64,000 nt of DNA from NCBI GenBank assembly GCA_947503005.1, contig CANNCA010000001.1:372001-436000 (forward strand), given 5' to 3'. The notes under the pieces are model-generated. The model made no database searches. It saw only the letters and a program-made list of their open reading frames with translations, and had not been told where the DNA came from. Made by a program: the position numbers and the translations under genes. The first letter of the stretch is position 1. The number at the start of each line of letters is the position of its first letter. The DNA comes from an uncultured Flavobacteriaceae bacterium. Lineage in GTDB: Bacteria; Bacteroidota; Bacteroidia; Flavobacteriales; Flavobacteriaceae. Shown here one piece after another: positions 48,610 to 58,301 of the stretch.

Positions 48610-49458
48610 ATGAAGAAATTTTTACTACTTATATTTCTATCCCTAGGAGTGCTGATGAATGCTCAGAGTGACTATTCAGAGGGTTTGGCAATGAATTCTG
48701 CGAAGTACAAAACCTCGAGCAAGAAGAAAAAGGAAAAAAAAGAATCTGCATTTAAGCCAGGGGAATGGTTGAAATTTAGAATGCACTATGGTTTTTTAAA
48801 TGCAAGTTATGCGACTTTACATGTAAAATCTGCGGTAATTGACAGTGTGCCAGTTTACCATGTTGTAGGCCGCGGCCAAACAACAGGTTTTGCAAGTGTC
48901 TTCTTTAAAGTAGATGATACCTATGAAAGCTATTTCGGAATGGAAGATGGCAAGCCCTATAAATTTGTTCGTAAGATAAATGAAGGCGGCTATACAAAAG
49001 ATATCGAAATAAATTTTGATCACAAAGAAGACAAAGCCATCCTTAACGATAAGAAGAACAAGAAAAAATTTGATTTTGAACTCCAAGATAGTATTCAAGA
49101 TTTACTGTCCGCATTCTATTATTTGAGAAATAATTACATTCCTGAAAATTTAGTAGAAGGCAAAGCCGTAACACTGAAGATGCTGTATGATGATGATGGT
49201 ATTTTTGATTTCAAGCTAAAGTATCTTGGTAAAGAAGTGCTAAAAACCAAATTTGGGAAGGTCGAATGCTATAAATTCAGACCAATGGTGCAATCAGGCC
49301 GGGTATTCAAAGAACAAGAGAGTTTGTCATTGTGGGTCTCTGCTGATGACAACAGAATTCCCATTCGAATTAGTGCGGATCTTGCCGTAGGCGCAATCAA
49401 GGCAGATTTGGATGCCTATAACGGGCTAAAGCATCAATTTAAGATTATAATGGACTAG
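48610..49458 (+). CDS. Exported DUF3108 protein
   Basis: About 282 residues from the ATG at 48610; an upstream GTG at 48592 would add residues before the signal peptide (MKKFLLLIFLSLGVLMNAQS). The mature part begins with a Lys-rich linker and then FKPGEWLKFRMHYGFLNASYATLHV, the DUF3108 hallmark, continuing to YKFRPMVQSGRVFKEQESLSLWVSADDNRIPIRI. The family is periplasmic and of unknown function, with an LolA/LppX-like barrel proposed. It lies between two catabolic dioxygenase genes. Confidence 0.85.
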   Translation: MKKFLLLIFLSLGVLMNAQSDYSEGLAMNSAKYKTSSKKKKEKKESAFKPGEWLKFRMHYGFLNASYATLHVKSAVIDSVPVYHVVGRGQTTGFASVFFKVDDTYESYFGMEDGKPYKFVRKINEGGYTKDIEINFDHKEDKAILNDKKNKKKFDFELQDSIQDLLSAFYYLRNNYIPENLVEGKAVTLKMLYDDDGIFDFKLKYLGKEVLKTKFGKVECYKFRPMVQSGRVFKEQESLSLWVSADDNRIPIRISADLAVGAIKADLDAYNGLKHQFKIIMD

Positions 49459-49525
49459 TCTTAAGATATCTGCATAACAGTTACAGGTTAACTGTTTCTA
49501 TGATTCTTCATTTAAAATCTTTGTG

Positions 49526-49533
49526 TAATTTTG
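49526..49533 (+). promoter_or_regulatory. Candidate -7 box for the tryptophan dioxygenase gene
   Basis: TAATTTTG fits TAnnTTTG; a TTC (instead of TTG) sits 19 bases upstream. It is 74 bases before the ATG at 49608, leaving a long leader. Confidence 0.35.
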
Positions 49534-49607
49534 ATAGCGTAAAAGAGAATCGTGTTACGCCATAACTTTTTTGGCCGATTGTTCTAATACGTTCAGAAAA
49601 GAACAAG

Positions 49608-50570
49608 ATGAAAGACAAGGAGCATATTGATTCCCAAATATCAAAGCTTGAAGAAAAATACAAAGATTCGGGGCAAGATTTAAGCTCTTATCTAGACGGC
49701 CTACTCTACCAACGATATCTGACATATTGGGATTATATTCATCTCGATACTCTTTTGAGTCTTCAAGTTCCCAGAACGTATTTCCCTGACGAGGAAATCT
49801 TCATCATGTATCATCAGATTACGGAGCTTTATTTCAAATTGATTCTTCACGAGCAAAAACAATTGGTTGACGATAAGTCACAGAATCTCGATTTCTTTTT
49901 GGAAAAAACAAGAAGAATAAATAGTTATTACCAAGCATTGATATCATCATTCAGTATTATGATAAAAGGCATGGAGCGTGAACAGTTCTTACAGTACCGA
50001 ATGGCACTCTTACCAGCAAGTGGCTTTCAGTCCGTCCAATATCGTATGATAGAGATTTATGCCACTTCAATGGAGAATTTGGTGCATCATACTGAGCGAG
50101 ATAATTTTTCAGGTAAGGATAAAATTGAGGATTTATACGAGAATATCTACTGGAAGAAGGGCGCAACGGACCTTTCGTCCGGAGAAAAAACGTTGACCCT
50201 TAAGCAATTTGAATATCGATATACACCTCGACTCGTACGAATTGCTAAACAGTTGAAAAATGGCACTATCTACGATAAATACCTACAGCTGAATGCCACG
50301 AAAAGAGATAATAAAGAGCTAATTGAAGCGTTAAGAACTCTAGACTTGAACGCCAACGTAAATTGGCCACTAATGCATATGGGTTCTGCCCACAGATATT
50401 TGGCCAAGGATAAAAAGGAAATCGGTGCGACAGGAGGCACCAATTGGAAGGAATACCTTCCGCCAAGTTTTCAGAAAGTTGTATTTTTTCCTGATTTGTA
50501 TTCAAAAGAAGAGTTAAATGATTGGGGTAAGCAATGGGTAGACCATATCTTTAATCCCAACAAAGTATAA
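49608..50570 (+). CDS. kynA: Tryptophan 2,3-dioxygenase
   Basis: 320 residues; haem enzyme opening tryptophan to N-formylkynurenine, first step of the kynurenine route. Substrate-site signature IFIMYHQITELYFKLILHE, with the upstream YLTYWDYIHLDTLLSLQ. Near the C-terminus HMGSAHRYLAKDKKEIGATG has the haem-ligand histidine and GTG-like loop. Full length. Other kynurenine genes are not adjacent. The M23-type lipoprotein gene follows after 29 bases. Confidence 0.93.
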   Translation: MKDKEHIDSQISKLEEKYKDSGQDLSSYLDGLLYQRYLTYWDYIHLDTLLSLQVPRTYFPDEEIFIMYHQITELYFKLILHEQKQLVDDKSQNLDFFLEKTRRINSYYQALISSFSIMIKGMEREQFLQYRMALLPASGFQSVQYRMIEIYATSMENLVHHTERDNFSGKDKIEDLYENIYWKKGATDLSSGEKTLTLKQFEYRYTPRLVRIAKQLKNGTIYDKYLQLNATKRDNKELIEALRTLDLNANVNWPLMHMGSAHRYLAKDKKEIGATGGTNWKEYLPPSFQKVVFFPDLYSKEELNDWGKQWVDHIFNPNKV

Positions 50571-50599
50571 AATTGATACTGAAATAAATTCAGCATAAA

Positions 50600-51889
50600 A
50601 TGATGAAATTCTGGGGCATTCTTTTTATAGCCATAGTACTGTTCTCTTGTAAAGAAGATCAGAAGGACGTAGACTATGAAACAAAAGAAAAAATTGCTAA
50701 AATTAAGGCCATTGAAAAACCATTGGTGACCAAGTTTGGATTTAACCTTGATGAATTTACGGTTCAGGAAGATACGGTAAGGTATGGCGATAGTTTTGGT
50801 GAGCTAATGCTTGATAACAAGGTAGACTACCCTAAAATCGCCAAAATATCACAAGAATTCAAAGATACCTTTGACGTACGAAGAATACGTGTGGGCAAAC
50901 CGTACACCATTTTAAAATCAAAGGATACAACAGAAACCGCACAGGTTTTTATTTACGAAAACGACCCGATTAACTACACGGTCGTTGATTTTAGAGATAG
51001 TGCAGTAGCCTATAAGAATCAGAGAGCTGTGAAATACGTAGAACGTGAAGTATCTGGGGTTATAGAAACTTCACTTTCGGATGCTATTCTTGACCAAGGA
51101 ATAGATTATGCGGTCACCCATAATTTAGCAAATGTATACGCTTGGACCATTGATTTCACGATGCTTCAAAAGCAAGATAAATTTAAAGTCATCTATAAGG
51201 AAAAGTATATCAATGACTCAATTTACGCAGGCGCAGAACCTATAGAAGCCGCTTATTTTGAACATAACGGAAAACCTATATATGCGTTCGCCTATGAAAA
51301 TGATTCTCTTAAAAGCTTAGTAGATTATTTTGACGAGGAAGCCAATAATCTAAGAAGAACATTTCTGAGGATGCCGGTTGAGTTCGGTAGGTTATCTTCT
51401 AGATATAATCTTAAAAGAAGAATAAGATATTACGGTAATAGAATCCGTCCTCACAAAGGAACAGACTACGCCGCTCCTAGAGGAACTCCAATAATGGCAA
51501 CTGCAGATGGTACGGTTGTAGAATCGACCCGCAGGGGCGGAAATGGAAAATATGTAAAAATTCGTCACAATAGCACCTATTCAACCCAGTATTTGCATAT
51601 GAAAAAGCAAAAGGTAAAACGGGGTGAGTTCGTAAGACAAGGTGATGTCATCGGATGGGTTGGTATGACCGGCAATACCAGTGGTCCTCATGTGTGTTAT
51701 CGTTTTTGGAAAAACGGCAGACAGGTAGACCCCTTGAGAGAAGAATTACCAAAAGCAGAGCCTTTGGCGGAAACATTACAGCCCGAGTACTTTGACTATA
51801 TAGCTCCAATAAAAGACCAGCTTGACTGCATGCTTTATCCCGAAAAGAAAGTAGAAGTTGATGAGGATCTTCTCACTTTAAATCAGTAA
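50600..51889 (+). CDS. M23-family peptidase homologue, lipoprotein, with altered zinc ligand
   Basis: 429 residues. Lipoprotein signal with lipobox LFSC (Cys17). The N-terminal 250 residues form strand-rich domains (LysM/OapA-like) seen in LytM-type envelope proteins. The LytM/M23 domain at residues about 270-380 has H285-K-G-T-D289, the base H333 (QYLHM) and H364, but the second His of the usual HxH is C366 (SGPHVCYRF). Cys could still bind zinc, so activity is uncertain; it may be an active variant or a regulatory LytM. It should act on or near peptidoglycan. Confidence 0.88.
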   Translation: MMKFWGILFIAIVLFSCKEDQKDVDYETKEKIAKIKAIEKPLVTKFGFNLDEFTVQEDTVRYGDSFGELMLDNKVDYPKIAKISQEFKDTFDVRRIRVGKPYTILKSKDTTETAQVFIYENDPINYTVVDFRDSAVAYKNQRAVKYVEREVSGVIETSLSDAILDQGIDYAVTHNLANVYAWTIDFTMLQKQDKFKVIYKEKYINDSIYAGAEPIEAAYFEHNGKPIYAFAYENDSLKSLVDYFDEEANNLRRTFLRMPVEFGRLSSRYNLKRRIRYYGNRIRPHKGTDYAAPRGTPIMATADGTVVESTRRGGNGKYVKIRHNSTYSTQYLHMKKQKVKRGEFVRQGDVIGWVGMTGNTSGPHVCYRFWKNGRQVDPLREELPKAEPLAETLQPEYFDYIAPIKDQLDCMLYPEKKVEVDEDLLTLNQ

Positions 51890-51937
51890 CGATTATTATC
51901 ATTTCGTTAAGAGCCCCTAATTTTTAGGGATTATGGT

Positions 51938-51945
51938 TATTTTTG
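51938..51945 (+). promoter_or_regulatory. Candidate -7 box for pgi
   Basis: TATTTTTG fits TAnnTTTG, 55 bases before the ATG at 52001. Confidence 0.35.
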
Positions 51946-52000
51946 CCTTTCTCTTTTCAGGGAAAGAATACGAAGTATATCACATTCCTAATACAATTCT

Positions 52001-53638
52001 ATGTCATTACAGTGTATTAACCCAACCACCTCATCGGCTTGGACTAAACTTGCTGATCATTTTTCAGAGTCAAAAAACAAACATTTAAAAGAACTTTTTT
52101 CTTCGGATCCCAACAGGGCGGTCAATTTTACTTTAAATTGGAACGACTTTTTGGTTGATATTTCTAAAAATAAAATTTCCCAAAAGACGATTGATCTTTT
52201 ACTTGAACTAGCCAATGAAGTGCATTTAAAGGACGCCATGAAAAAATATTTTGGCGGTGCGCACATTAACCAAACAGAAGATAGGGCAGTATTGCATACC
52301 GCTTTACGCGCTAAAAGGCAGGATAAAGTTTTAGTCGATGGTAAAAATGTAGTTGATGAAGTGTATGAGGTAAAAGAAAAAATAAAGGCTTTTACAGAAT
52401 CGGTCATTTCAGGTCAAAAGAAAGGATATACAGGAAAAACATTTACCGATGTGGTGAACATTGGTATCGGAGGTTCTGACCTTGGTCCAGCTATGGTAAC
52501 TGAGGCCTTGAAATTTTATAAGAATCATTTAACGGTTCATTTTGTAAGTAATGTTGACGGAGATCATGTTCATGAGGTCTTAAAGAGCCTTGACCCCGAA
52601 ACGACCTTATTCATAGTGGTTTCAAAAACATTTACCACCCAAGAAACTTTAAGTAATGCTACGACCATTAAAAAGTGGTTTTTAAAAAGTGCGACTCAAG
52701 AAGATATCGCCAAACATTTTGCGGCGGTTTCGACGAACACCAAGGCAATAGCTGAATTTGGAATAGACCCTGAAAATGTTTTCCCCATGTGGGATTGGGT
52801 AGGAGGCCGTTTCTCGCTATGGAGTGCAGTAGGTATAACCATTGCGTTGGCAATTGGTTACGAAAACTTTGATGCGTTGTTAACGGGTGCCAACGAAATG
52901 GATGAACATTTCAAGAAAACCGATTTTGCATCTAACATTCCTGTTATACTTGCGTTATTAAGCATTTGGCACAATAATTTTTATGAAGCTGAAACTGAGG
53001 CGATAATCCCCTATTCACAATACCTGAGTCGTTTTTCGGCCTATCTTCAACAAGGTATCATGGAGAGCAATGGTAAAAGTGTGGATAGAAATGGAAATCG
53101 GGTGAATTACCAAACCGGTACGATAATTTGGGGAGAACCGGGCACCAATTCGCAACATGCCTTCTTTCAATTGATTCATCAGGGCACAAAGTTGATCCCG
53201 GCAGATTTTATAGGTTTCAAAACTTCCTTATATGGTGATACCGATCATCACAATAAACTCATGGCCAATTTCTTTGCCCAGACCGAGGCATTGATGAACG
53301 GCAAGACCGCCGAGGAAGTACAACAAGAATTGGAAGCAAAGAAAATGTCGAAGAACGAAATTCGCGATCTACTTCCCTATAAAATATTTAAAGGAGACAA
53401 ACCAACAACTACCATTCTTATTGATAAGCTCACTCCTCAAAGTTTAGGCTCATTGATTGCACTTTATGAGCATAAAATATTCGTTCAAGGTGTCATCTGG
53501 AATATTTTCAGTTATGATCAATGGGGCGTTGAATTGGGCAAGCAACTTGCAGGAACTGTTTTAAAAGATATTGAAGGTTCAAAAATTAGCGATCATGATA
53601 GCTCTACGCTACAACTATTACAATCTTTTAAGAGTTGA
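52001..53638 (+). CDS. pgi: Glucose-6-phosphate isomerase
   Basis: 545 residues; glycolytic interconversion of glucose-6-phosphate and fructose-6-phosphate. Signatures: [49 protein letters not shown], and the C-terminal [15 protein letters not shown] with the catalytic lysine. Full length and monocistronic, with its own leader; not functionally tied to its neighbours. Confidence 0.95.
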   Translation: MSLQCINPTTSSAWTKLADHFSESKNKHLKELFSSDPNRAVNFTLNWNDFLVDISKNKISQKTIDLLLELANEVHLKDAMKKYFGGAHINQTEDRAVLHTALRAKRQDKVLVDGKNVVDEVYEVKEKIKAFTESVISGQKKGYTGKTFTDVVNIGIGGSDLGPAMVTEALKFYKNHLTVHFVSNVDGDHVHEVLKSLDPETTLFIVVSKTFTTQETLSNATTIKKWFLKSATQEDIAKHFAAVSTNTKAIAEFGIDPENVFPMWDWVGGRFSLWSAVGITIALAIGYENFDALLTGANEMDEHFKKTDFASNIPVILALLSIWHNNFYEAETEAIIPYSQYLSRFSAYLQQGIMESNGKSVDRNGNRVNYQTGTIIWGEPGTNSQHAFFQLIHQGTKLIPADFIGFKTSLYGDTDHHNKLMANFFAQTEALMNGKTAEEVQQELEAKKMSKNEIRDLLPYKIFKGDKPTTTILIDKLTPQSLGSLIALYEHKIFVQGVIWNIFSYDQWGVELGKQLAGTVLKDIEGSKISDHDSSTLQLLQSFKS

Positions 53639-53710
53639 AATAGCATTTTGCTAATTTTTAACAAACTCTGATAACTTCGTTGCGTTTATAATTTCAAATG
53701 CTAAATAAGT

Positions 53711-53737
53711 GTTAAATTTGCATGTTGCAAATTTAAC
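53711..53737. promoter_or_regulatory. Perfect palindromic operator candidate upstream of a TonB receptor
   Basis: 12-bp arms GTTAAATTTGCA and TGCAAATTTAAC separated by TGT. The left arm contains TAAATTTG (53713-53720) and the right arm overlaps TAACTTTG (53734-53741), both good -7 boxes. A dimeric repressor bound here would cover the promoter of the gene at 53813. Confidence 0.5.
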
Positions 53738-53812
53738 TTTGCCTTAATGCCAAAGGCTCTAAAAAGTCACACATTTGCAGCAAAATTGATAGCTAACTTA
53801 ACACGAGAACAC

Positions 53813-56512
53813 ATGAAAAAAATGTACATCGCGATGGTTGCGTTTTTAATAACCGCTGTTGCATTTTCACAAGGAACGATTACAGGTACCGTACTAGACG
53901 GAGAGCTCAATGAACCCTTGCCTGGTGCAAGTGTAGTTGTTGAAGGGACTTCTACGGGAACCTCGACTGATTTTGATGGAAATTTCACTTTAGAGGTTTC
54001 TGAAAATAGTGGGACATTGGTTTTTTCTTATATTGGTTTTGTAACCAAGAAAGTGACCTTTACAAATACGGGATCGATTGGTCAGGTAGTTTTGCAGCCC
54101 AATGCTGAAGAGTTGGAAGGTGTTATCGTAACGGGAATACAAGATATTGCCAAGGAACGTGAAACCCCAGTTGCGGTTTCCACAATCTTGGCTTCTGAAA
54201 TAATAGAAAAAATAGGATCTCAAGAACTTCCTGAAATTCTAAAATCCACACCGTCGATTTATGCGACCAAAACCGGCGGAGGATTTGGTGACGGAAGAAT
54301 CAATGTTAGAGGATTTGACTCTCGGAATACGGCCATCATGATTAATGGAATCCCGGTAAACGATATGGAAAATGGGAGGGTTTTCTGGAGTAACTGGGCC
54401 GGTTTGAGTGATGTCACCACTGCGATGCAGGTACAAAGAGGTTTAGGGTCTTCTAAATTGGCCATATCTTCTGTTGGAGGTACAATCAATATCATTACCA
54501 AATCTACTGAAAAAGAACAAGGAGGCACAGTTGCCTTCGGTGGAGGAAACGACGGTTATTTGAAAACAACGGTTTCATACAATACCGGAGTCAATGAAAA
54601 TGGTTTTGCCGCGTCCGTTTTGTTAGGTAGAACTGCTGGTGATGGATATATTCAAGGCACCAAGTTTGAAGGATATAATTATTTCATTGGTTTGGGATAT
54701 CAAGTGAATGATAAAAACAACTTGCAGTTTGTACTTACCGGAGCGCCTCAGGTACATAATCAAAGAACATCAAGCTTTTTCAATGTTGCAACACTTGAGG
54801 ACCATTTAGAATATGGTGCGCGATACAACTACAATGGAGGAACTTTAAATGGAGAAGAATTCGGGTGGAGACGAAATTTCTATCACAAACCGATTGCTTC
54901 ATTAACGTGGGAATGGGATGTGAATGACAAATCCACACTTTCAACCTCAGCTTACGCATCTTTCGGTAGGGGCGGTGGTACAGGAGATATTGGTGTAGGT
55001 CCTGGCTTTGGCTTCGCAAGTTCTAGTCGCTATAGAATTCCGGAAACAGGTCAGGTCGATTATGATCTTATTTCCAGATACAATTCTGGTGAGGCTGTTA
55101 CCTTTTATGATGGTAACGAGTATCAGGTTGCGCCAACAAACGGTGAGCAAATCATAACAAGTTTTGGAGATGGTTTGATTCGTAGAGCTTCTATGAACTC
55201 ACATAACTGGTTCGGCTTGATTGCTAACTTGAACACTCAAATAAACGATAATTGGAATTGGGATGTAGGGGTAGATTTAAGAACCTACAAGGGTATACAC
55301 TATAGAAGAGTAGACAATCTTTTGGGGGCTGATGGTTATTTCGATGATGATGACATTAACAATCCAGAGCACACAATCAGAGCCGATGGTGTTATTGACT
55401 CGGATTTTGGCTCTATTGTTAATATTTTTAAGAGCATCGATGATGAGGAAAAAATCGATTACTACAATGACGGTCTGGTAAGATGGTTAGGGGCTTTCGG
55501 TCAGTTAGAATATACAGATGGAACGGTTTCTGCCTTCGTTCAAGGAGGGGTTTCTCAACAAGGGTTCAAAAGAATAGATTACTTCAACTATTTAGATTCT
55601 GATCCTTTACAAGAAACGGATTATGAGAATCTTTTGGGTGGTAATATCAAAGGTGGAGCAAACTTCAATTTAAACGAGGCTAATAACGTTTTCTTTAATG
55701 CTGGATATTATTCAAAACAGCCTTTGTTCGATGCGGTCTATCTTAATTTCGTGAACGATTTAAATCCTGACCTTACAAACGAAAAGATATTGGGGCTAGA
55801 AGCGGGATACGGTTTGAATCTCGGTGATTTTAGAGCGAAATTAAATGTCTATCGAACATCTTGGAAAGATAGATTTGTTAACATCAGTATCGAAACACCA
55901 GCTGGTGACGAAGGTATCGCGAACATCAACGGTGTTGAACAAATACATACAGGCTTTGAATTAGAAGCAAATTATAGAGCTTCTGACGTTGTTCAGTTCA
56001 GAGGTATGTTATCCATAGGAAATTGGGAATATGCCGGTAACCCAACAGGCGCAGCATTTGATGATGAAAGAAATTTAATCGACTCAGAGGTGACCTTATT
56101 CTTAGATGATGTTAAGGTTGGTGATGCAGCACAGTTCACAACGAATTTGGAAATGATTGTTCGTCCTCTTGAGAATTTGAAACTAAGTGCAAATCTTTAT
56201 TCCGCATCAAGATTGTTTGCTCAGATCAATGCCGAGGATTTTGATAGTGCCGATAACCAAGGCTCATTAAGACTGCCAAGCTACACACTTATGGATTTTG
56301 GAGCCTATTATACCTTTAAGTTCGGAGGTAATGATTCAATAAGTATTGCAGCAAATGTGAATAATGCTTTTGATACGGAATACATCGCAGAATCCTTAAC
56401 AAATACTTTCGTTGGTGAGGGCGACTCCACTTTTAGAGGATTAAATACCGACAACAAAGTATTTTTTGGATTTGGTAGAACGTTTAATGTTAGTGCACGT
56501 TATAACTTCTAA
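53813..56512 (+). CDS. TonB-dependent outer-membrane receptor
   Basis: About 899 residues from the ATG at 53813, the start of a signal peptide (MKKMYIAMVAFLITAVAFSQ); an ATG at 53747 would leave 22 extra residues and swallow the leader. Order: carboxypeptidase-regulatory-like domain with GTVLDGELNEPLPGASVVVEG split across residues 22-42, plug (IKSTPSIYATKTGGGFG-type, with NVRGFDSRNTAIMINGIPVNDM and SSVGGTINIITKST), then a 22-strand barrel ending in aromatic ARYNF. It is paralogous to the receptor at 59493 (shared GR.FW.NW.GL.D.T pattern in the plug). Substrate unknown. Preceded by the palindrome at 53711. Confidence 0.9.
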   Translation: MKKMYIAMVAFLITAVAFSQGTITGTVLDGELNEPLPGASVVVEGTSTGTSTDFDGNFTLEVSENSGTLVFSYIGFVTKKVTFTNTGSIGQVVLQPNAEELEGVIVTGIQDIAKERETPVAVSTILASEIIEKIGSQELPEILKSTPSIYATKTGGGFGDGRINVRGFDSRNTAIMINGIPVNDMENGRVFWSNWAGLSDVTTAMQVQRGLGSSKLAISSVGGTINIITKSTEKEQGGTVAFGGGNDGYLKTTVSYNTGVNENGFAASVLLGRTAGDGYIQGTKFEGYNYFIGLGYQVNDKNNLQFVLTGAPQVHNQRTSSFFNVATLEDHLEYGARYNYNGGTLNGEEFGWRRNFYHKPIASLTWEWDVNDKSTLSTSAYASFGRGGGTGDIGVGPGFGFASSSRYRIPETGQVDYDLISRYNSGEAVTFYDGNEYQVAPTNGEQIITSFGDGLIRRASMNSHNWFGLIANLNTQINDNWNWDVGVDLRTYKGIHYRRVDNLLGADGYFDDDDINNPEHTIRADGVIDSDFGSIVNIFKSIDDEEKIDYYNDGLVRWLGAFGQLEYTDGTVSAFVQGGVSQQGFKRIDYFNYLDSDPLQETDYENLLGGNIKGGANFNLNEANNVFFNAGYYSKQPLFDAVYLNFVNDLNPDLTNEKILGLEAGYGLNLGDFRAKLNVYRTSWKDRFVNISIETPAGDEGIANINGVEQIHTGFELEANYRASDVVQFRGMLSIGNWEYAGNPTGAAFDDERNLIDSEVTLFLDDVKVGDAAQFTTNLEMIVRPLENLKLSANLYSASRLFAQINAEDFDSADNQGSLRLPSYTLMDFGAYYTFKFGGNDSISIAANVNNAFDTEYIAESLTNTFVGEGDSTFRGLNTDNKVFFGFGRTFNVSARYNF

Positions 56513-56531
56513 GCAAACGGAACACAATAGT

Positions 56532-56562
56532 CAAAACCCTGACTTTAAAGTCAGGGTTTTTT
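56532..56562 (+). terminator. Terminator of the TonB receptor gene
   Basis: Perfect 14-bp inverted repeat AAAACCCTGACTTT / AAAGTCAGGGTTTT followed by a T run, 20 bases after the stop codon. Confidence 0.85.
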
Positions 56563-56605
56563 TATGCCCAAACATTTCGTATTTTACATTTCTAAAACTC
56601 AACCA

Positions 56606-57043
56606 ATGGAAATTCTACAAACTATACATTCATACTTCGCATATGCGGTATTGGCCATTCTTATTATTGCGGTTCTTAATGCCATTTCGGGGTTAATGGG
56701 CAACAAAATGTTTACCTTGGAAAAAGACTTAAGAATAAGTCTTTTTGCTTTAATATTGTCCCATATACAATTGGTGCTTGGGTTGATCCTCTTTTTTGTT
56801 TCAGCAAACGGATTAAAAGCAGTTCAAGAATTAGGTATGGGAGGTATGAATTCTGCTGCCCGTTTATTGGCTGTTGAGCATCCCTTTATAAATATCATTG
56901 CCATTGTGTTGATTACAATAGGATGGTCAAGACATAAAAAGTTCTTGGAGGGAAAAAAGAAATTTAAAAGTATCGCCATTTTTTATGGCCTAGGTTTAGT
57001 CTTGATACTAAGTCGTATCCCATGGGGCCAATGGTTTAATTAA
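56606..57043 (+). CDS. Small four-helix integral membrane protein
   Basis: About 145 residues from the ATG at 56606; an upstream ATG at 56564 lies against the terminator and is less likely. Four transmembrane segments (around FAYAVLAILIIAVLNAI, ISLFALILSHIQLVLGLILF, HPFINIIAIVLITIGWS and SIAIFYGLGLVLILS). Histidines at the helix ends (SYFAYA preceded by H, LSHIQL, VEHPF) could bind haem as in small b-type cytochromes. This family is common in Bacteroidota and has no agreed name. Confidence 0.75.
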   Translation: MEILQTIHSYFAYAVLAILIIAVLNAISGLMGNKMFTLEKDLRISLFALILSHIQLVLGLILFFVSANGLKAVQELGMGGMNSAARLLAVEHPFINIIAIVLITIGWSRHKKFLEGKKKFKSIAIFYGLGLVLILSRIPWGQWFN

Positions 57044-57060
57044 ATAAAATTTGTTTTTCG

Positions 57061-57080
57061 TTCCTGCGTAGGCGGGAATC
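57061..57080. repeat. Short hairpin repeat (REP-like)
   Basis: TTCCTGCGTAGGCGGGAATC folds with its TTCCTGC and GGCGGGAA arms. Elements of the form ATTCCTGCGTAGGCAGGAAT are dispersed between flavobacterial genes. T-rich flanks may let it end the membrane-protein transcript. Confidence 0.5.
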
Positions 57081-57122
57081 TTTTTGATTTATCTCAAAAA
57101 TCTAAAATAATAATCTAAAACA

Positions 57123-57716
57123 ATGAAAAAGATAATTCTACTAGCAGCAATTTTTTCTATTTATGTTGCACCGGCCCAAGAAGCAAGACCCCTATTCAAT
57201 GGTGAAAACCTTGATGGGTGGACCATCTACGGTACCGAAAAATGGTATGTAGAAGACGGAGTCTTAGTTTGTGAAAGTGGGCCAGATGAGCAATATGGCT
57301 ATCTAGGCACCAATGAACATTACAAGAATTTTGAGTTGACCTTGGAGTTCAAGCAAGAAGCAGATGGTAACAGCGGGGTGTTTATACGCTCAACAGTTGA
57401 AGGGACTAAAGTTAGCGGTTGGCAGGTTGAAGTTGCACCACCAGGCCATGATACTGGTGGAGTTTATGAATCTTACGGAAGAGGTTGGTTGATTAAACCA
57501 GATCCCGAAAAAGATAAGGCCTTAAAAGAAGGGGAATGGAATACAATGAAAATACGTGTTGAAGGAGCTACAATTACTTCTTGGCTCAACGGTACCGAAA
57601 TGATTACGCTAACAGACGAAAAAATCGGCGCAGGTGAAGGTGGTATAGCGCTACAAATTCATGATGGTGGCGGTATTAAAGTGAGGTGGCGCAATCTTCA
57701 ATTGACCAAATTGTAA
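57123..57716 (+). CDS. DUF1080 protein (3-keto-disaccharide hydrolase family)
   Basis: 197 residues with a signal peptide (MKKIILLAAIFSIYVAPAQ). A single concanavalin-like jelly roll: PLFNGENLDGWTIYGTEKW, LVCESGPDEQYGYLGT, EFKQEADGNSGVFIRS and the terminal GGIALQIHDGGGIKVRWRNL are all hallmarks of DUF1080. Some relatives hydrolyse 3-keto-glycosides, but many are uncharacterised periplasmic proteins. It may serve polysaccharide or glycoside turnover. Confidence 0.88.
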   Translation: MKKIILLAAIFSIYVAPAQEARPLFNGENLDGWTIYGTEKWYVEDGVLVCESGPDEQYGYLGTNEHYKNFELTLEFKQEADGNSGVFIRSTVEGTKVSGWQVEVAPPGHDTGGVYESYGRGWLIKPDPEKDKALKEGEWNTMKIRVEGATITSWLNGTEMITLTDEKIGAGEGGIALQIHDGGGIKVRWRNLQLTKL

Positions 57717-57724
57717 ATTATAGG

Positions 57725-57768
57725 GAGTTTCAGGCTCATTTCACTACGCTAACCATGAGCATGACAAT
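57725..57768. repeat. REP-like repeat overlapping the end of a lipoprotein gene
   Basis: On the minus strand it reads TTGTCATGCTCATGGTTAGC then GTAGTGAAATGAGCC. It begins like the element at 22249 (TGTCATGCT...) and has GCTCAT/ATGAGC arms. It encodes the last residues (about IVMLMVSVVK) of the gene at 57736. Confidence 0.45.
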
Positions 57769-58233
57769 ACCTTCTGGCTCTGAAGTGAATTCAAGAGGGT
57801 TACCATTATAACTGGCTGAATTCAATATTTGACGACTGCCGCAAAATATGCCATCATCATACAGAACTCTTTCTTCTTTGTATGATAGGGTAAAGTCCAA
57901 GGTATCCGTATCGGTTTGTGATAAATGTAATAACCATCTGTTAAATCCTTCATTACCGATTGTATATAGACGAATTGTATCCCGACTTACCGCAGTGTCG
58001 AAATTGTCGAAAACTCCACTGTTGGCTTCCCCATTGATACTAGCTGTAATTTGATAAGGATCGTATAAACTATCTTGAATCAGATTGTTACCCATAGAAT
58101 CGACCAGTTCAATTTGAAATATTCCGGCATTTGCGTAGTCAATAACGCCCACACACTCACCTTCTAGAAGATCATCATTGCTGCCACATGAGATAAGAAA
58201 AATTGTGAAACAGAATACCGTTACTTTTCTCAT
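57736..58233 (-). CDS. Hypothetical lipoprotein
   Basis: 165 residues. Lipoprotein signal MRKVTVFCFTIFLISC. The mature part has several short strands (IDYANAGIFQIELVDSMGN, LIQDSLYDPYQITASI and DTDTLDFTLSYKEER) and a C-terminal region rich in aromatic and polar residues. No family recognised. Its extreme C-terminus is encoded by a REP-like element, so the present stop may be recent. It is convergent with the DUF1080 gene and shares its strand with the nuclease gene upstream. Confidence 0.7.
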   Translation of the reverse strand: MRKVTVFCFTIFLISCGSNDDLLEGECVGVIDYANAGIFQIELVDSMGNNLIQDSLYDPYQITASINGEANSGVFDNFDTAVSRDTIRLYTIGNEGFNRWLLHLSQTDTDTLDFTLSYKEERVLYDDGIFCGSRQILNSASYNGNPLEFTSEPEGIVMLMVSVVK

Positions 58234-58301
58234 AACTGATGATTTGTTATAAGATACCCCCTTCGGTTCAAGGTTGCGTTGTTGATTTTGAGTAGGCTAG
58301 G

